64,000 nucleotides of DNA from Fibrobacter sp. UWB16 (GTDB lineage Bacteria; Fibrobacterota; Fibrobacteria; Fibrobacterales; Fibrobacteraceae), in the NCBI RefSeq assembly GCF_900215325.1, contig NZ_OCMS01000001.1, positions 1 through 64,000 on the forward strand, read 5' to 3'. The notes beneath the pieces are model-generated. The model searched no databases and was not told the origin of the DNA. It saw only the letters and a program-made list of their open reading frames with translations. A program made the position numbers and the translations under genes. Positions 44,421-52,400 of the stretch are shown here, piece after piece. Position 1 is the first letter of the stretch. The number at the start of each line of letters is the position of its first letter.

Positions 44421-44490
44421 GTTTATAATATAACAACATGACCGTCCATAGATTTAATATGGTATAGTAAAATAAAGTAGATACAAGATG

Positions 44491-44519
44491 GCGATCCCGG
44501 AATAAATCCGGGATGACAT
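44491..44519. repeat. Dispersed palindromic repeat (family B)
   Basis: CGATCCCGGAATAAATCCGG followed by GATGACATG, between DUF4419 and the next leftward operon. Confidence 0.7.
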
Positions 44520-44532
44520 GGTCGAAACGGGA

Positions 44533-45024
44533 TTACTTACCGCTCATGATGGCGGCGAGGTCGGCACCACTCAAGTTCGTCTTTTCGTTAAGGGCGGCAA
44601 CGATTGCGGTAAGCGACTTTTGGCAAGCCATCATGAGGTTATAAACTTGTTCGACAACGTTTGTTTCGGCAAGCTGGTAGTAATAGCAAGCCGCCTGAAA
44701 GCTTTGGTAATCGGGATCGCTCCTGTAAAGTTCCATCGGAAGTTCTTTCATAACAGTGTCGAGATCGCAAGCGAAATTTTTGCGGATTAAAAAGTCCGAC
44801 ATATGGCCCGCAATGGCAATGTGGGCAGCACCATCGAGCGAGCTCCCGGGCATGCGCGTGGCACTCGGCTTTTCCTTGGAATTGTTGATTCTGACGTAAT
44901 CAATTTGGCGTTTGAACAGGAAAGCGATTAGAGCGTGGCCCGCCTCGTGGCGGCAAAGTTTTTCATATTCCTGTTCACCGAAAAAATCAATTAAGGTTTC
45001 GCGAGTTAATGTTTGTTCTGACAT
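44533..45024 (-). CDS. Small HEAGH metalloprotein, M41-peptidase-like
   Basis: 163 aa. Contains CRHEAGHALIAFLFKR, the zinc-binding HExxH with the EAGH context of FtsH (M41) peptidases, then PGSSLDGAAHIAIAGHMSDF resembling the M41 helix with the third ligand region. No AAA domain or membrane segment. It may be a stand-alone peptidase or an inactive relative. The gene overlaps the upstream hydrolase gene by 19 nt. Confidence 0.65.
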   Translation of the reverse strand: MSEQTLTRETLIDFFGEQEYEKLCRHEAGHALIAFLFKRQIDYVRINNSKEKPSATRMPGSSLDGAAHIAIAGHMSDFLIRKNFACDLDTVMKELPMELYRSDPDYQSFQAACYYYQLAETNVVEQVYNLMMACQKSLTAIVAALNEKTNLSGADLAAIMSGK

Positions 45025-45614
45025 TTTTCAATCCACCTGTCTAAAAAATCCATCTGTTCGTCGGTATGGAACCAATGTTCGCCGCCTTGCATAATCGTGA
45101 GCGACGCGCCCACTTTTTGAGCAAAATCTCGCATCGTTTCAAGGTTGGTCAAATTGTCATTGGAGCCATACAAAATATGCGTCGGGATATTCCATTCGAT
45201 GGGATTTTCTCGCACGTAGCAAAGGTATTTCCAAGAAAGCGTCTCGCCGAAATTCGTCGCGATTTCGCCTTTTTCGCGAAGTTCATCTTCGGAGACATTC
45301 GCCCACAGCATCATATTGCAAATGAGCTTTTCCAAGTTCACCATCGGAGAAATGAAGAGCGCCTGCTTGATGCATTTTTCGCCCAAAGCGTTCATCGAGA
45401 AGAACGCGCCAATGCTATTTGCGATAAGCACGACTTCGTCGTATTTTGTGGCAATCGAATCAAAGTAAGCCGAGAATTCCTGCTTGGCGTCCCACGGGGT
45501 TTCTGCCTTGTAATCAAAACCGATGACATCAAAATCCGGGAAAAGAGGTTTGTAATGATTGGCCTCGTCGGCGTTACCGCCTTTCCCGTGAATGTAAATA
45601 ACGAGCTTTTTCAT
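45006..45614 (-). CDS. Alpha/beta hydrolase
   Basis: 202 aa serine hydrolase of the small RBBP9/YdeN-like type. Oxyanion region IYIHGKGGNADEA, nucleophile elbow ANSIGAFF (Ser), Asp in LYGSNDNLT and His in GGEHWFH. The elbow A-N-S-I-G is off the usual G-x-S-x-G. Substrate unknown. Operon with the HEAGH protein, start codons and stop overlapping. Confidence 0.8.
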   Translation of the reverse strand: MKKLVIYIHGKGGNADEANHYKPLFPDFDVIGFDYKAETPWDAKQEFSAYFDSIATKYDEVVLIANSIGAFFSMNALGEKCIKQALFISPMVNLEKLICNMMLWANVSEDELREKGEIATNFGETLSWKYLCYVRENPIEWNIPTHILYGSNDNLTNLETMRDFAQKVGASLTIMQGGEHWFHTDEQMDFLDRWIEKCQNKH

Positions 45615-45665
45615 TTTTCACATAGAAAATACAAAAAACTACACCTTTCGGCTAGAGATTGAGAT

Positions 45666-46529
45666 TCATTTTACCAAAGCAAGCAACTGTTCCTTGGTCA
45701 CAAGGTTCAGTACCGAAAACGCCGTCATTTTACAGCCTAAATCCATAATCGAAGCCCCAACATGATATACAGTTTCGTCAACAATGATAAATCTGTCGTG
45801 AACATCACGCATTGTCCGCAATACAACAGTCGGAAATTGCCGATTTATGCGGTCAACTTCATCGTTCATCGCACGCGTAATTCGAGCGGAATAAATGACG
45901 GCATTGACACCAGCAACTCGTTTTGCAACAAGCGAAAGCGATGTATCATTAGCAAACGGATCTATGATTATGATTTCTTTTTTCGCGGAGCGAACTAATT
46001 GCACTGCAAATTCATAACCGCTCCAACGAGCATTAGCTGGTATAACGCCCTCGCTAGGTGGAAGATTTGCTTTGACAAAGAAGTCCACCTGTTTTTCAAG
46101 GTTAACAACACGAGAATCCAAATTCTCGAGTTTATTTTCTTGAGAAATCAATCGTTGGTTAACACTATACCCCTTAAGCAAATGCTCTTTGAGAACCTGA
46201 TTTGCCCATCGACGAAATTGTGTACCTTGGATAGATTTTACTCGATACCCGACAGAAATGATGACATCGAGATTGTAGAAATTTGTAGGTTTGGTAGAAA
46301 AATCGGAATTTCCGATTTTTCTTACCGATTCATTTTTCAATATTTCACCCTCAGATAGGGCATTTAATATATGCTCGTTTATAGTTGAACGAGATTTCCC
46401 AAAAAGAAGAGCCATTTGATCAATCGTCAGCCATACTGTTTCGTTTTCAACTCGTACAGGCAACTGAATAGCACCTTCAGGCTGGTACATGATAATTTCA
46501 CCATCTAATGATAAATTCTTCTTATTCAT
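45666..46529 (-). CDS. RhuM-like DNA-binding protein with PLD-like C-terminus
   Basis: 287 aa. N-terminal RhuM-type virulence domain: VWLTIDQMALLFGKSRSTIN with EHILNALSEGEI, FYNLDVIISVGYRVKSIQGT, FRRWANQVLKEHLLKGY. A short coiled linker (ENLDSRVVNLEKQVDFFV) joins a C-terminal domain with WSGYEFAVQLVRSAKKEIII then DPFAND and HDRFIIVDETVYHVGAS, which looks like half of a phospholipase D/nuclease fold with the HxxxxIVD signature. GGAGG Shine-Dalgarno. AT-rich, likely mobile. Such proteins are found in genomic islands; role in defence or virulence unproven. Confidence 0.75.
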   Translation of the reverse strand: MNKKNLSLDGEIIMYQPEGAIQLPVRVENETVWLTIDQMALLFGKSRSTINEHILNALSEGEILKNESVRKIGNSDFSTKPTNFYNLDVIISVGYRVKSIQGTQFRRWANQVLKEHLLKGYSVNQRLISQENKLENLDSRVVNLEKQVDFFVKANLPPSEGVIPANARWSGYEFAVQLVRSAKKEIIIIDPFANDTSLSLVAKRVAGVNAVIYSARITRAMNDEVDRINRQFPTVVLRTMRDVHDRFIIVDETVYHVGASIMDLGCKMTAFSVLNLVTKEQLLALVK

Positions 46530-46630
46530 AATACCTCCAGCCGACTACATACAAAAAAAGACGGCATAAAATCGTTCAAGAATTAAAATAGATTTTAAGA
46601 ATGTCATATTATGACATTGCAGTTTATTTT

Positions 46631-46673
46631 TATAAAAAAAATCCGCCCCTGCGGTGAAGCAGGAAGCGGATTT
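46631..46673 (-). terminator. Terminator of the radical SAM gene; left copy of a 43-bp direct repeat
   Basis: On the minus strand the stem AAATCCGC..GCGGATTT with inner CCTGC/GCAGG and a T7 tail is a strong Rho-independent terminator. The sequence is identical, base for base, to 49311-49353. Confidence 0.9.
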
Positions 46674-46696
46674 ACTACATAATGCTACAAAGCTAT

Positions 46697-48157
46697 TTAC
46701 TTGCTTGCGTATGCAGCTTTTGCAGCCATGTCAGATGTCATATATCTGAGATCTTGTATAAGATTCGGATCCTGACCTCCGGACAGCGAAACGGCCTCTT
46801 GCATAACGCGCAAGCCTTCTTCAGCCTGACCGAGCCGATACAAGGCCAAAGCTCGACCACCCATAGCATAAGTGTCCATGCTATTGATGTTCAAAGCCTT
46901 CTCGTTTGCTTCAAGGCACGATTCATAGTTGCCGCACATGAATTCGCTGTAGCCAATAGCCCTGTAAACATCGGCATTATTGGGATCCAGTTCCTGCGCA
47001 CGTTTCAAAGCAAAGGAGGCTTCTTGGTAGTTGCCCTGAGGAATCAACGCTTCGGCCAGCTTGAGCAAAGCAGAAGCACTGTCGCACTTGCCATACTTTG
47101 TTTCCTTTTCCTTTAGAGAAAGGTTGTATGCGCAATATTCATTTTCCTCATAAATGCTACCCTTCATCGTGAGACGCGTATTCGGGCAGCCGCCAAGGCA
47201 CTTGGAACCATAAATGCACTTTTTGCAAGAACCAGAAAGTTTGTCCTTAGTCATCTGGCGACGCCACAAAAATGCGTTTTTATCTTCCCAAATTTCACGC
47301 AACTTTCTTTCGCGGATATTCCCTTCGATGAATTCCTTGGAACGAATCGAAGTACAACCCAAGATATCACCATTATGCAAAATCCCGAAACCACGAATTC
47401 CCGCATTGCAGCCATCCCACAAGGAATAACCATTTGACTTGTAGGACATACGCCTTGTTTCAAGATCCTTCATTGAATAGTATCCAATACAATCCGCAGG
47501 ATAAATATCGATCCTACCCTCTTTTGCCGTATCGTAACAAAAATCAATGATATCCCTGACCTGTCTCGGTTCAAGGAGCCAATCAGGGCGTTCCTTCAAA
47601 TTGCCCATAGGCAAACCAAGTTGAACCTGCCACGTGTCAACGCCCATGCGGATAAGCTCTTCCTTCAATTCCGGAAGATTATCCATATTCTGCTTCGTGA
47701 TAGTCGTGACGGCACCGGTCTTTATTCCCAATTCCTTCATTGCGGCGAAAGCTTGCCTAGCATGTTCAAAGGCACCTTTTTTCCTGATTTTATCATGGAT
47801 TTCAGGCGTTCCGTCAATGCTAATCGCAACCGTGGCAATACCATTCTCTTTTAACTTTTTTGCCATCTTTGCGTCAAGGAGCCAACCGTTCGTGATCATA
47901 TTCACGATAACGCCATTACCAGAAAGACGTTTCACCAATTCAGGCGTATCTTGTCTCGTAAGAGGTTCGCCTCCAGACAAGGTAATCCATTTCAGTCCAA
48001 TATCAGCAATCTGATCACACAAATCAAGAGCTTCCTCGGTGCTCAATTGTCCCGGGAGAGCGCCCTCACAAGAAGAACCACAATGCCCACAGCGAAAGTT
48101 GCAGCCCATCGTTACTTCCCAGACTGCAGTGATGGGCTGATACCCAATATTTGCCAT
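46697..48157 (-). CDS. Radical SAM/SPASM peptide-maturase-like enzyme with C-terminal TPRs
   Basis: 486 aa from the ATG at 48157 (AGAGG 4-5 nt upstream). Residues 15-215: radical SAM barrel with the Cys19-x3-Cys23-x2-Cys26 cluster motif (MGCNFRCGHC), GGE at 62-64, and AISIDGTPEIHDKIRKKGAF. Residues 250-345: SPASM domain with Cys 250, 268, 311, 314, 320, 324 and 342 (CKKCIYGSKCLGGCPNTR), enough for two auxiliary 4Fe-4S clusters. Residues about 355-470: TPR-like repeats (GNYQEASFALKRAQELDPNN, ADVYRAIGYSEFMCG), which could dock a repeat-containing peptide. It lies 69 nt downstream of the repeat-protein gene and shares its RBS style. SPASM enzymes typically modify peptides by C-S or C-C cross-linking; the exact reaction is unknown. 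No N-terminal RRE-like domain is obvious. Confidence 0.88.
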   Translation of the reverse strand: MANIGYQPITAVWEVTMGCNFRCGHCGSSCEGALPGQLSTEEALDLCDQIADIGLKWITLSGGEPLTRQDTPELVKRLSGNGVIVNMITNGWLLDAKMAKKLKENGIATVAISIDGTPEIHDKIRKKGAFEHARQAFAAMKELGIKTGAVTTITKQNMDNLPELKEELIRMGVDTWQVQLGLPMGNLKERPDWLLEPRQVRDIIDFCYDTAKEGRIDIYPADCIGYYSMKDLETRRMSYKSNGYSLWDGCNAGIRGFGILHNGDILGCTSIRSKEFIEGNIRERKLREIWEDKNAFLWRRQMTKDKLSGSCKKCIYGSKCLGGCPNTRLTMKGSIYEENEYCAYNLSLKEKETKYGKCDSASALLKLAEALIPQGNYQEASFALKRAQELDPNNADVYRAIGYSEFMCGNYESCLEANEKALNINSMDTYAMGGRALALYRLGQAEEGLRVMQEAVSLSGGQDPNLIQDLRYMTSDMAAKAAYASK

Positions 48158-48170
48158 AAAAACCTCTAAG

Positions 48171-48201
48171 CAGCCTGCCAGCATTCAAGGCCAGCAGGCT
48201 G
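48171..48201 (-). promoter_or_regulatory. Intercistronic hairpin between precursor and maturase genes
   Basis: CAGCCTGC (48194-48201) / GCAGGCTG (48171-48178) perfect 8-bp stem with 15-nt loop, between stop and Shine-Dalgarno. Not followed by a T run, so more likely mRNA processing, stabilising or partial attenuation, giving more precursor than enzyme. Confidence 0.65.
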
Positions 48202-48226
48202 TTTTTATCATGTATTCTGATTTATT

Positions 48227-49165
48227 TTAACAGTCAGACTTCTGCGAATCGCACTTGAAGCCGTACATAAAAGCAGCGTCTTTTTTCGTTGCTGCATCTT
48301 GAACGCCGCACGGATAGCCGTACTTCAAGGCGGCATCCTGTACTCCGCAGGGATAACCATACTTCAAAGCGACGTCATTTGTACAGTTCTTGTAACCGTA
48401 TGCCATGGCAGCTTCCCTGTTCGATGCAGCATCCTGAACACCGCAAGGATAGCCATACTTCATCAAAGGCAAATCGCAAGGATAACCGTACTTCATCAAA
48501 GGAGCATCATTTGTGCCGCAGGGGTAACCGTACTTCAAAGCGGCTTCTCGATTTGGAGATGCGTCCTGAGCTCCACAAGGATAGCCATACTTCATCAAGG
48601 GTGCATCATTTACACCACAAGGATACCCATACTTCACTACAGGTGCTTCGCTTGTATTGCAAGGATAACCGTACTTCATCAAGGGTGCATCTTGAACGCC
48701 ACAGGGATAGCCATACTTCATCAGGGGAGCATCCTGAACTCCACAAGGATAGCCATACTTCACAACGGCTTCTTGCGAGCCGAGAACAAGGCCATAGGGC
48801 ATTGCAGGGCCGGCAACAGCTCTGATTGTAGCGTCAGAGTTTTCGCTAAATTTTGCAAATTCATCAGAATCGCTCGGAATTACGTTCAACAGCACCGTAT
48901 GCGTCTTTTTCGTAGCGGACATATCCGTAAAGTTAATCAACGTGAATTCAAGTTCAGACTTGTCTTCCGTTGCAGAAACAGCTCCAAACCAGAATCTCTG
49001 GATAACAGGAGCAACCCCTGTTGCTGTTGAGATTGTCTCTGTACTCAGCAGAGCGATGCCCTGCGGAAGTTTGGTCAGAGTCCAACCATAATTTGTGGAA
49101 CCGAACATTGATTGCAGTTCAATCGAGAAGGATTGACCCTGTAATACAACCATTTCTTTTGCCAT
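48227..49165 (-). CDS. Multicore RiPP-precursor-like protein: chagasin-like domain plus KYGYPCG repeats
   Basis: 312 aa. Residues 1-95 resemble a chagasin/I42 cysteine-protease-inhibitor fold (VLQGQSFSIELQSMFGSTN, YGWTLTKLPQGIALLS, FWFGAVSATE, LEFTLINF, THTVLLNVI). Residues 96-122 are a linker. From 123 to 312 the protein is tandem repeats of 11-19 aa: ten have exact KYGYPC (first at 136-141), usually followed by GVQDAPLM or variants, three by a longer form with NREAA or KKDAA, and two degenerate ones AYGYKNC (255-261) and MYGFKC (300-305). Each repeat has one Cys; total about 12 core Cys plus the final Cys312. No signal peptide. RBS AGAGG. This is the upstream partner of the radical SAM enzyme. 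Confidence 0.8.
   Translation of the reverse strand: MAKEMVVLQGQSFSIELQSMFGSTNYGWTLTKLPQGIALLSTETISTATGVAPVIQRFWFGAVSATEDKSELEFTLINFTDMSATKKTHTVLLNVIPSDSDEFAKFSENSDATIRAVAGPAMPYGLVLGSQEAVVKYGYPCGVQDAPLMKYGYPCGVQDAPLMKYGYPCNTSEAPVVKYGYPCGVNDAPLMKYGYPCGAQDASPNREAALKYGYPCGTNDAPLMKYGYPCDLPLMKYGYPCGVQDAASNREAAMAYGYKNCTNDVALKYGYPCGVQDAALKYGYPCGVQDAATKKDAAFMYGFKCDSQKSDC
48230..48760 (-). repeat. KYGYPCG-coding tandem repeat array
   Basis: About twelve DNA units, basic length 42 nt (14 codons), with in-frame variants of 33, 39 and 57 nt. Codons differ between copies (for example GGATAGCC versus GGATAACC in the GYP codons) while KYGYPC is kept, which suggests selection at protein level. Confidence 0.85.
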
Positions 49166-49310
49166 AAAATACCTCTTTTTGGTGAATTATTGGAAATTCA
49201 TCATTTATCTTAAAAATTTATTTTATGGTCAGCTAATTGTAACAAAAATATAACAAAACTTTGTAAATAATACTTTATTGTATAAAACAAATAAACTATT
49301 AAAAACAAGC
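49166..49310 (-). promoter_or_regulatory. Promoter region of the precursor-maturase operon
   Basis: AT-rich 145 nt. TATATTTT on the minus strand (49245-49252) fits the local -10 style, giving a leader of about 75 nt before the ATG at 49165. No operator dyad recognised. Confidence 0.4.
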
Positions 49311-49353
49311 TATAAAAAAAATCCGCCCCTGCGGTGAAGCAGGAAGCGGATTT
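49311..49353 (-). terminator. Terminator of purL; right copy of the 43-bp direct repeat
   Basis: Identical to 46631-46673. It ends purL transcription and insulates the cassette downstream. Confidence 0.9.
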
Positions 49354-49367
49354 TTCAAACGTGTAAG

Positions 49368-49441
49368 GCGATCCCGGCACAAGGCCGGGATGACGGCCAT
49401 GATGACTCAATGCACACCCGGCACAAGGCCGGGATGACATG
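49368..49441. repeat. Dispersed palindromic repeat (family B), two tandem copies
   Basis: CGATCCCGGCACAAGGCCGG then GATGAC, followed after 35 nt by ACCCGGCACAAGGCCGGGAT then GACA. Confidence 0.75.
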
Positions 49442-49449
49442 CAAGGGGA

Positions 49450-52400
49450 TTACCCTACGAATATACGACCGTTGCGGAACAGCTGCATCCACGGGCCATC
49501 TTCACCCCATTCTGCCGGGTGCCAAGAGTATTGGCAGGTGCGGAACACGCGTTCCGGGTGCGGCATCATCACGAGGGCGCGGCCGTCTTCAGAGCAGAGG
49601 CCGTTGATGCCAAACGGGGAGCCGTTCGGGTTGAGCGGGTAGCGTTCGGTGTATTCGTGCTTGCCATCCACATAGCGGAGCGCCACGAGACCGGTCTTGA
49701 GGCAGGCTTCGGCAGCTTCGCGGCTTGCGAATTCAGCACGGCCTTCACCGTGAGCAACAGCGATCGGGAGGACAGAACCTGCCATGCCCTTGAGGAGCAC
49801 TGCCGGCGTATCTTCGACCTTCAAAGAGCAGTAGCGAGCTTCGAAGCGTTCGGAGATGTTCTGCACAAAGCGCGGCCAGTGCTTAGCGCCCGGAATCAAA
49901 TCCTTGAGGTTCGAGACCATCTGGCAACCGTTGCAAACGCCGAGCGTGAAGGTATCCTTGCGGTTGAAGTAAGCTTCGAATTCAGCGCGAGCCTTCGGGT
50001 TGAACAAGATGCTCTTGGCCCAGCCTTCGCCTGCACCGAGAACGTCACCGTAGCTAAAGCCACCGCAAGCAACGAGACCGTTGAAGTCCTTGAGGCTTAC
50101 GCGACCGGAGAGGATGTCCGTCATGTGAACGTCGATAGATTCGAAGCCAGCCTTTGCAAATGCGGCAGCCATTTCGAGTTCGCCATTGACACCCTGTTCA
50201 CGAAGTATTGCCATCTTCGGGCGGCTTGCGTAATCCTTGATGACCTTGGCGCTAGCAGCGAGATCGAACGTGACCTTCGGCGTGATACCCGGATCGTCCT
50301 GTTCGAGCTTGAGCTTGTATTCGCTTTCGGCACATTCCGGATTGTCACGGAGGGCGGCAATGCGGCGAGTCGTATCACTCCAGATGGCGCGCAGGTCAGA
50401 GAGGCCTTCGGTGTAGTCGCCAATCACAATGTTATACGTATCGTTAAGCTTACCGATTTCAGAAACGGTATCGCCGAGACCGACAGCTTCGAAAGCAGCC
50501 TTCACAGCAGCGAGGTCTGCGTTTGCAACCTGGAGGACGGCGCCGAGTTCTTCGTTGAACAAAGCGTCAATCACATTGCCCTTGAGAGCTGTAGCGTCGA
50601 GCGTTACGCCCACGTGACCGGCAAATGCCATTTCGACAACCGTCGTGAAGAGGCCGCCATCGCTCTTATCGTGGTAAGCCATAATCTTGCCATCGGCATT
50701 GAGCTTCTGGATGGTTTCGAAGAAGGCGCGAAGTTCCTTAGCGGAATCGACATCCGGAGCCTTGTCACCGAGGAGGTTGTAAACCTGAGCGGCAATGGAT
50801 GCGCCCATACGGTTCTTGCCACGAGCGAGGTCCACGAGCACAAGCGTCGTATCCTTCTTCTGCAAGAGCTGCGGCGTGAGCGTCTTGCGCACGTCGGCAC
50901 ACGGAGCAAAGGCACTAATCACAAGAGAAATCGGAGCGGTCACGCGGTGGCTACCCTTTTCGTCCTGCCACACAGTGCTCATGCTCATGGAGTCCTTACC
51001 GACCGGAATCGTAATGCCAAGTTCCGGGCAAAGTTCCATACCGATGGACTTCACGGCTTCGTACAAGTCAGCGCCATCACCTTCGTAGTTCGGCGTTGCC
51101 ATCCAGTTTGCGGACAAGTTTACGCGGCCCATATCCGGGACGCAAGCGGCAGCCATGTTCGTGAGGGATTCAGCAACCGTCATACGAGCTGCAGCAGCCG
51201 GAGAAATGAGAGCAATCGGAGCGCGTTCGCCCATACTCATGACTTCGCCTTCGTACGTGTCGAGCGTTGCACTCGTCACGGCGCAGTCAGCAACCGGCAC
51301 CTGCCACGGACCAACCATCTGGTCACGGCAAATCATACCCGTCACGGAACGGTCACCAATGGAAATCAAGAACGTCTTATCTGCAACGGTCGGGTTAGCA
51401 AGCACGCGATGTGCAAGTTCCTTCACCGTCACACCAGCCGGCACCACCTGAGAAGAGAGCGGGCGCTTCTGGGACTTTTCATTGCGGATCATGCGAGGCG
51501 GCTTGCCGAGGAGAACGCCGAGCGGCATGTCAATCGGAGTCGTACCGAAGTGCTTGTCTGTAAGGGTCAAGTGCTTTTCAGGGATTGCCTCGCCCACCAC
51601 GGCGTACGGGCAGCGTTCACGCTTACAGATAGCGTCGAACACATCGAGCTTGTCACCAGCAATTGCGATAACATAACGTTCCTGGGATTCGTTACTCCAA
51701 ATTTCGAACGGGCTCATGCCCGGTTCGTCATTCGGCACGTTGCGGAGTTCAAACTTACCGCCGAGGCCGCCATCGTTCACGAGTTCCGGGAAGGCGTTCG
51801 AAAGTCCACCTGCACCCACGTCATGAATAAACGTAATCGGGTTTTCTTCGTTCATCGCCCAGCAGCGGTCGATGACTTCCTGGCAGCGGCGTTCCATTTC
51901 CGGGTTTTCACGCTGCACAGAAGCAAAGTCGAGAGATTCATTACCGGCACCGTTAGCAACAGAGCTAGCTGCACCGCCACCAAGACCGATCAACATGGCC
52001 GGACCACCAAGAACGATCAAGTGGTCACCCGGGTCGATGTGGCCCTTTTCAATGTGCTGGTGCTTGATGTTGCCAAGACCGCCAGCAAGCATAATCGGTT
52101 TGTGGTAACCACGAACTTCAGTACCCTTTTCAGAAGAAACTTCCTGTTCGAACGTACGGAAGTAACCGAGGATGTTCGGACGACCGTATTCGTTGTTGAA
52201 TGCGGCACCACCGAGCGGGCCGTCAATCATAATGTCGAGAGCAGAAGCGATGCGGGACGGGCTACCAAAGTCCTTTTCCCACGGCTGAACTGCACCCGGA
52301 AGCTTGAGGTTTGAAACGCTGAAGCCCGTAAGGCCAGCCTTCGGCTTGGAACCCTTACCCGTTGCACCTTCGTCACGGATTTCACCACCACTACCCGTAG

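Noticed and set aside
45006-46529. Toxin-antitoxin or complete defence island between 44.5 and 46.5 kb
   Set aside because: No recognisable toxin-antitoxin pair, restriction, Cas or CBASS effector; only single suggestive domains.
48230-48760. Possible CRISPR array from regular repeats
   Set aside because: Units are coding, lengths are multiples of three, the reading frame is kept, and copies differ at synonymous positions; no unique spacers or cas genes.
49519-52314. 931-codon open frame antisense to purL
   Set aside because: Antisense shadow of a GC-biased gene; no signal, start context or family motif.
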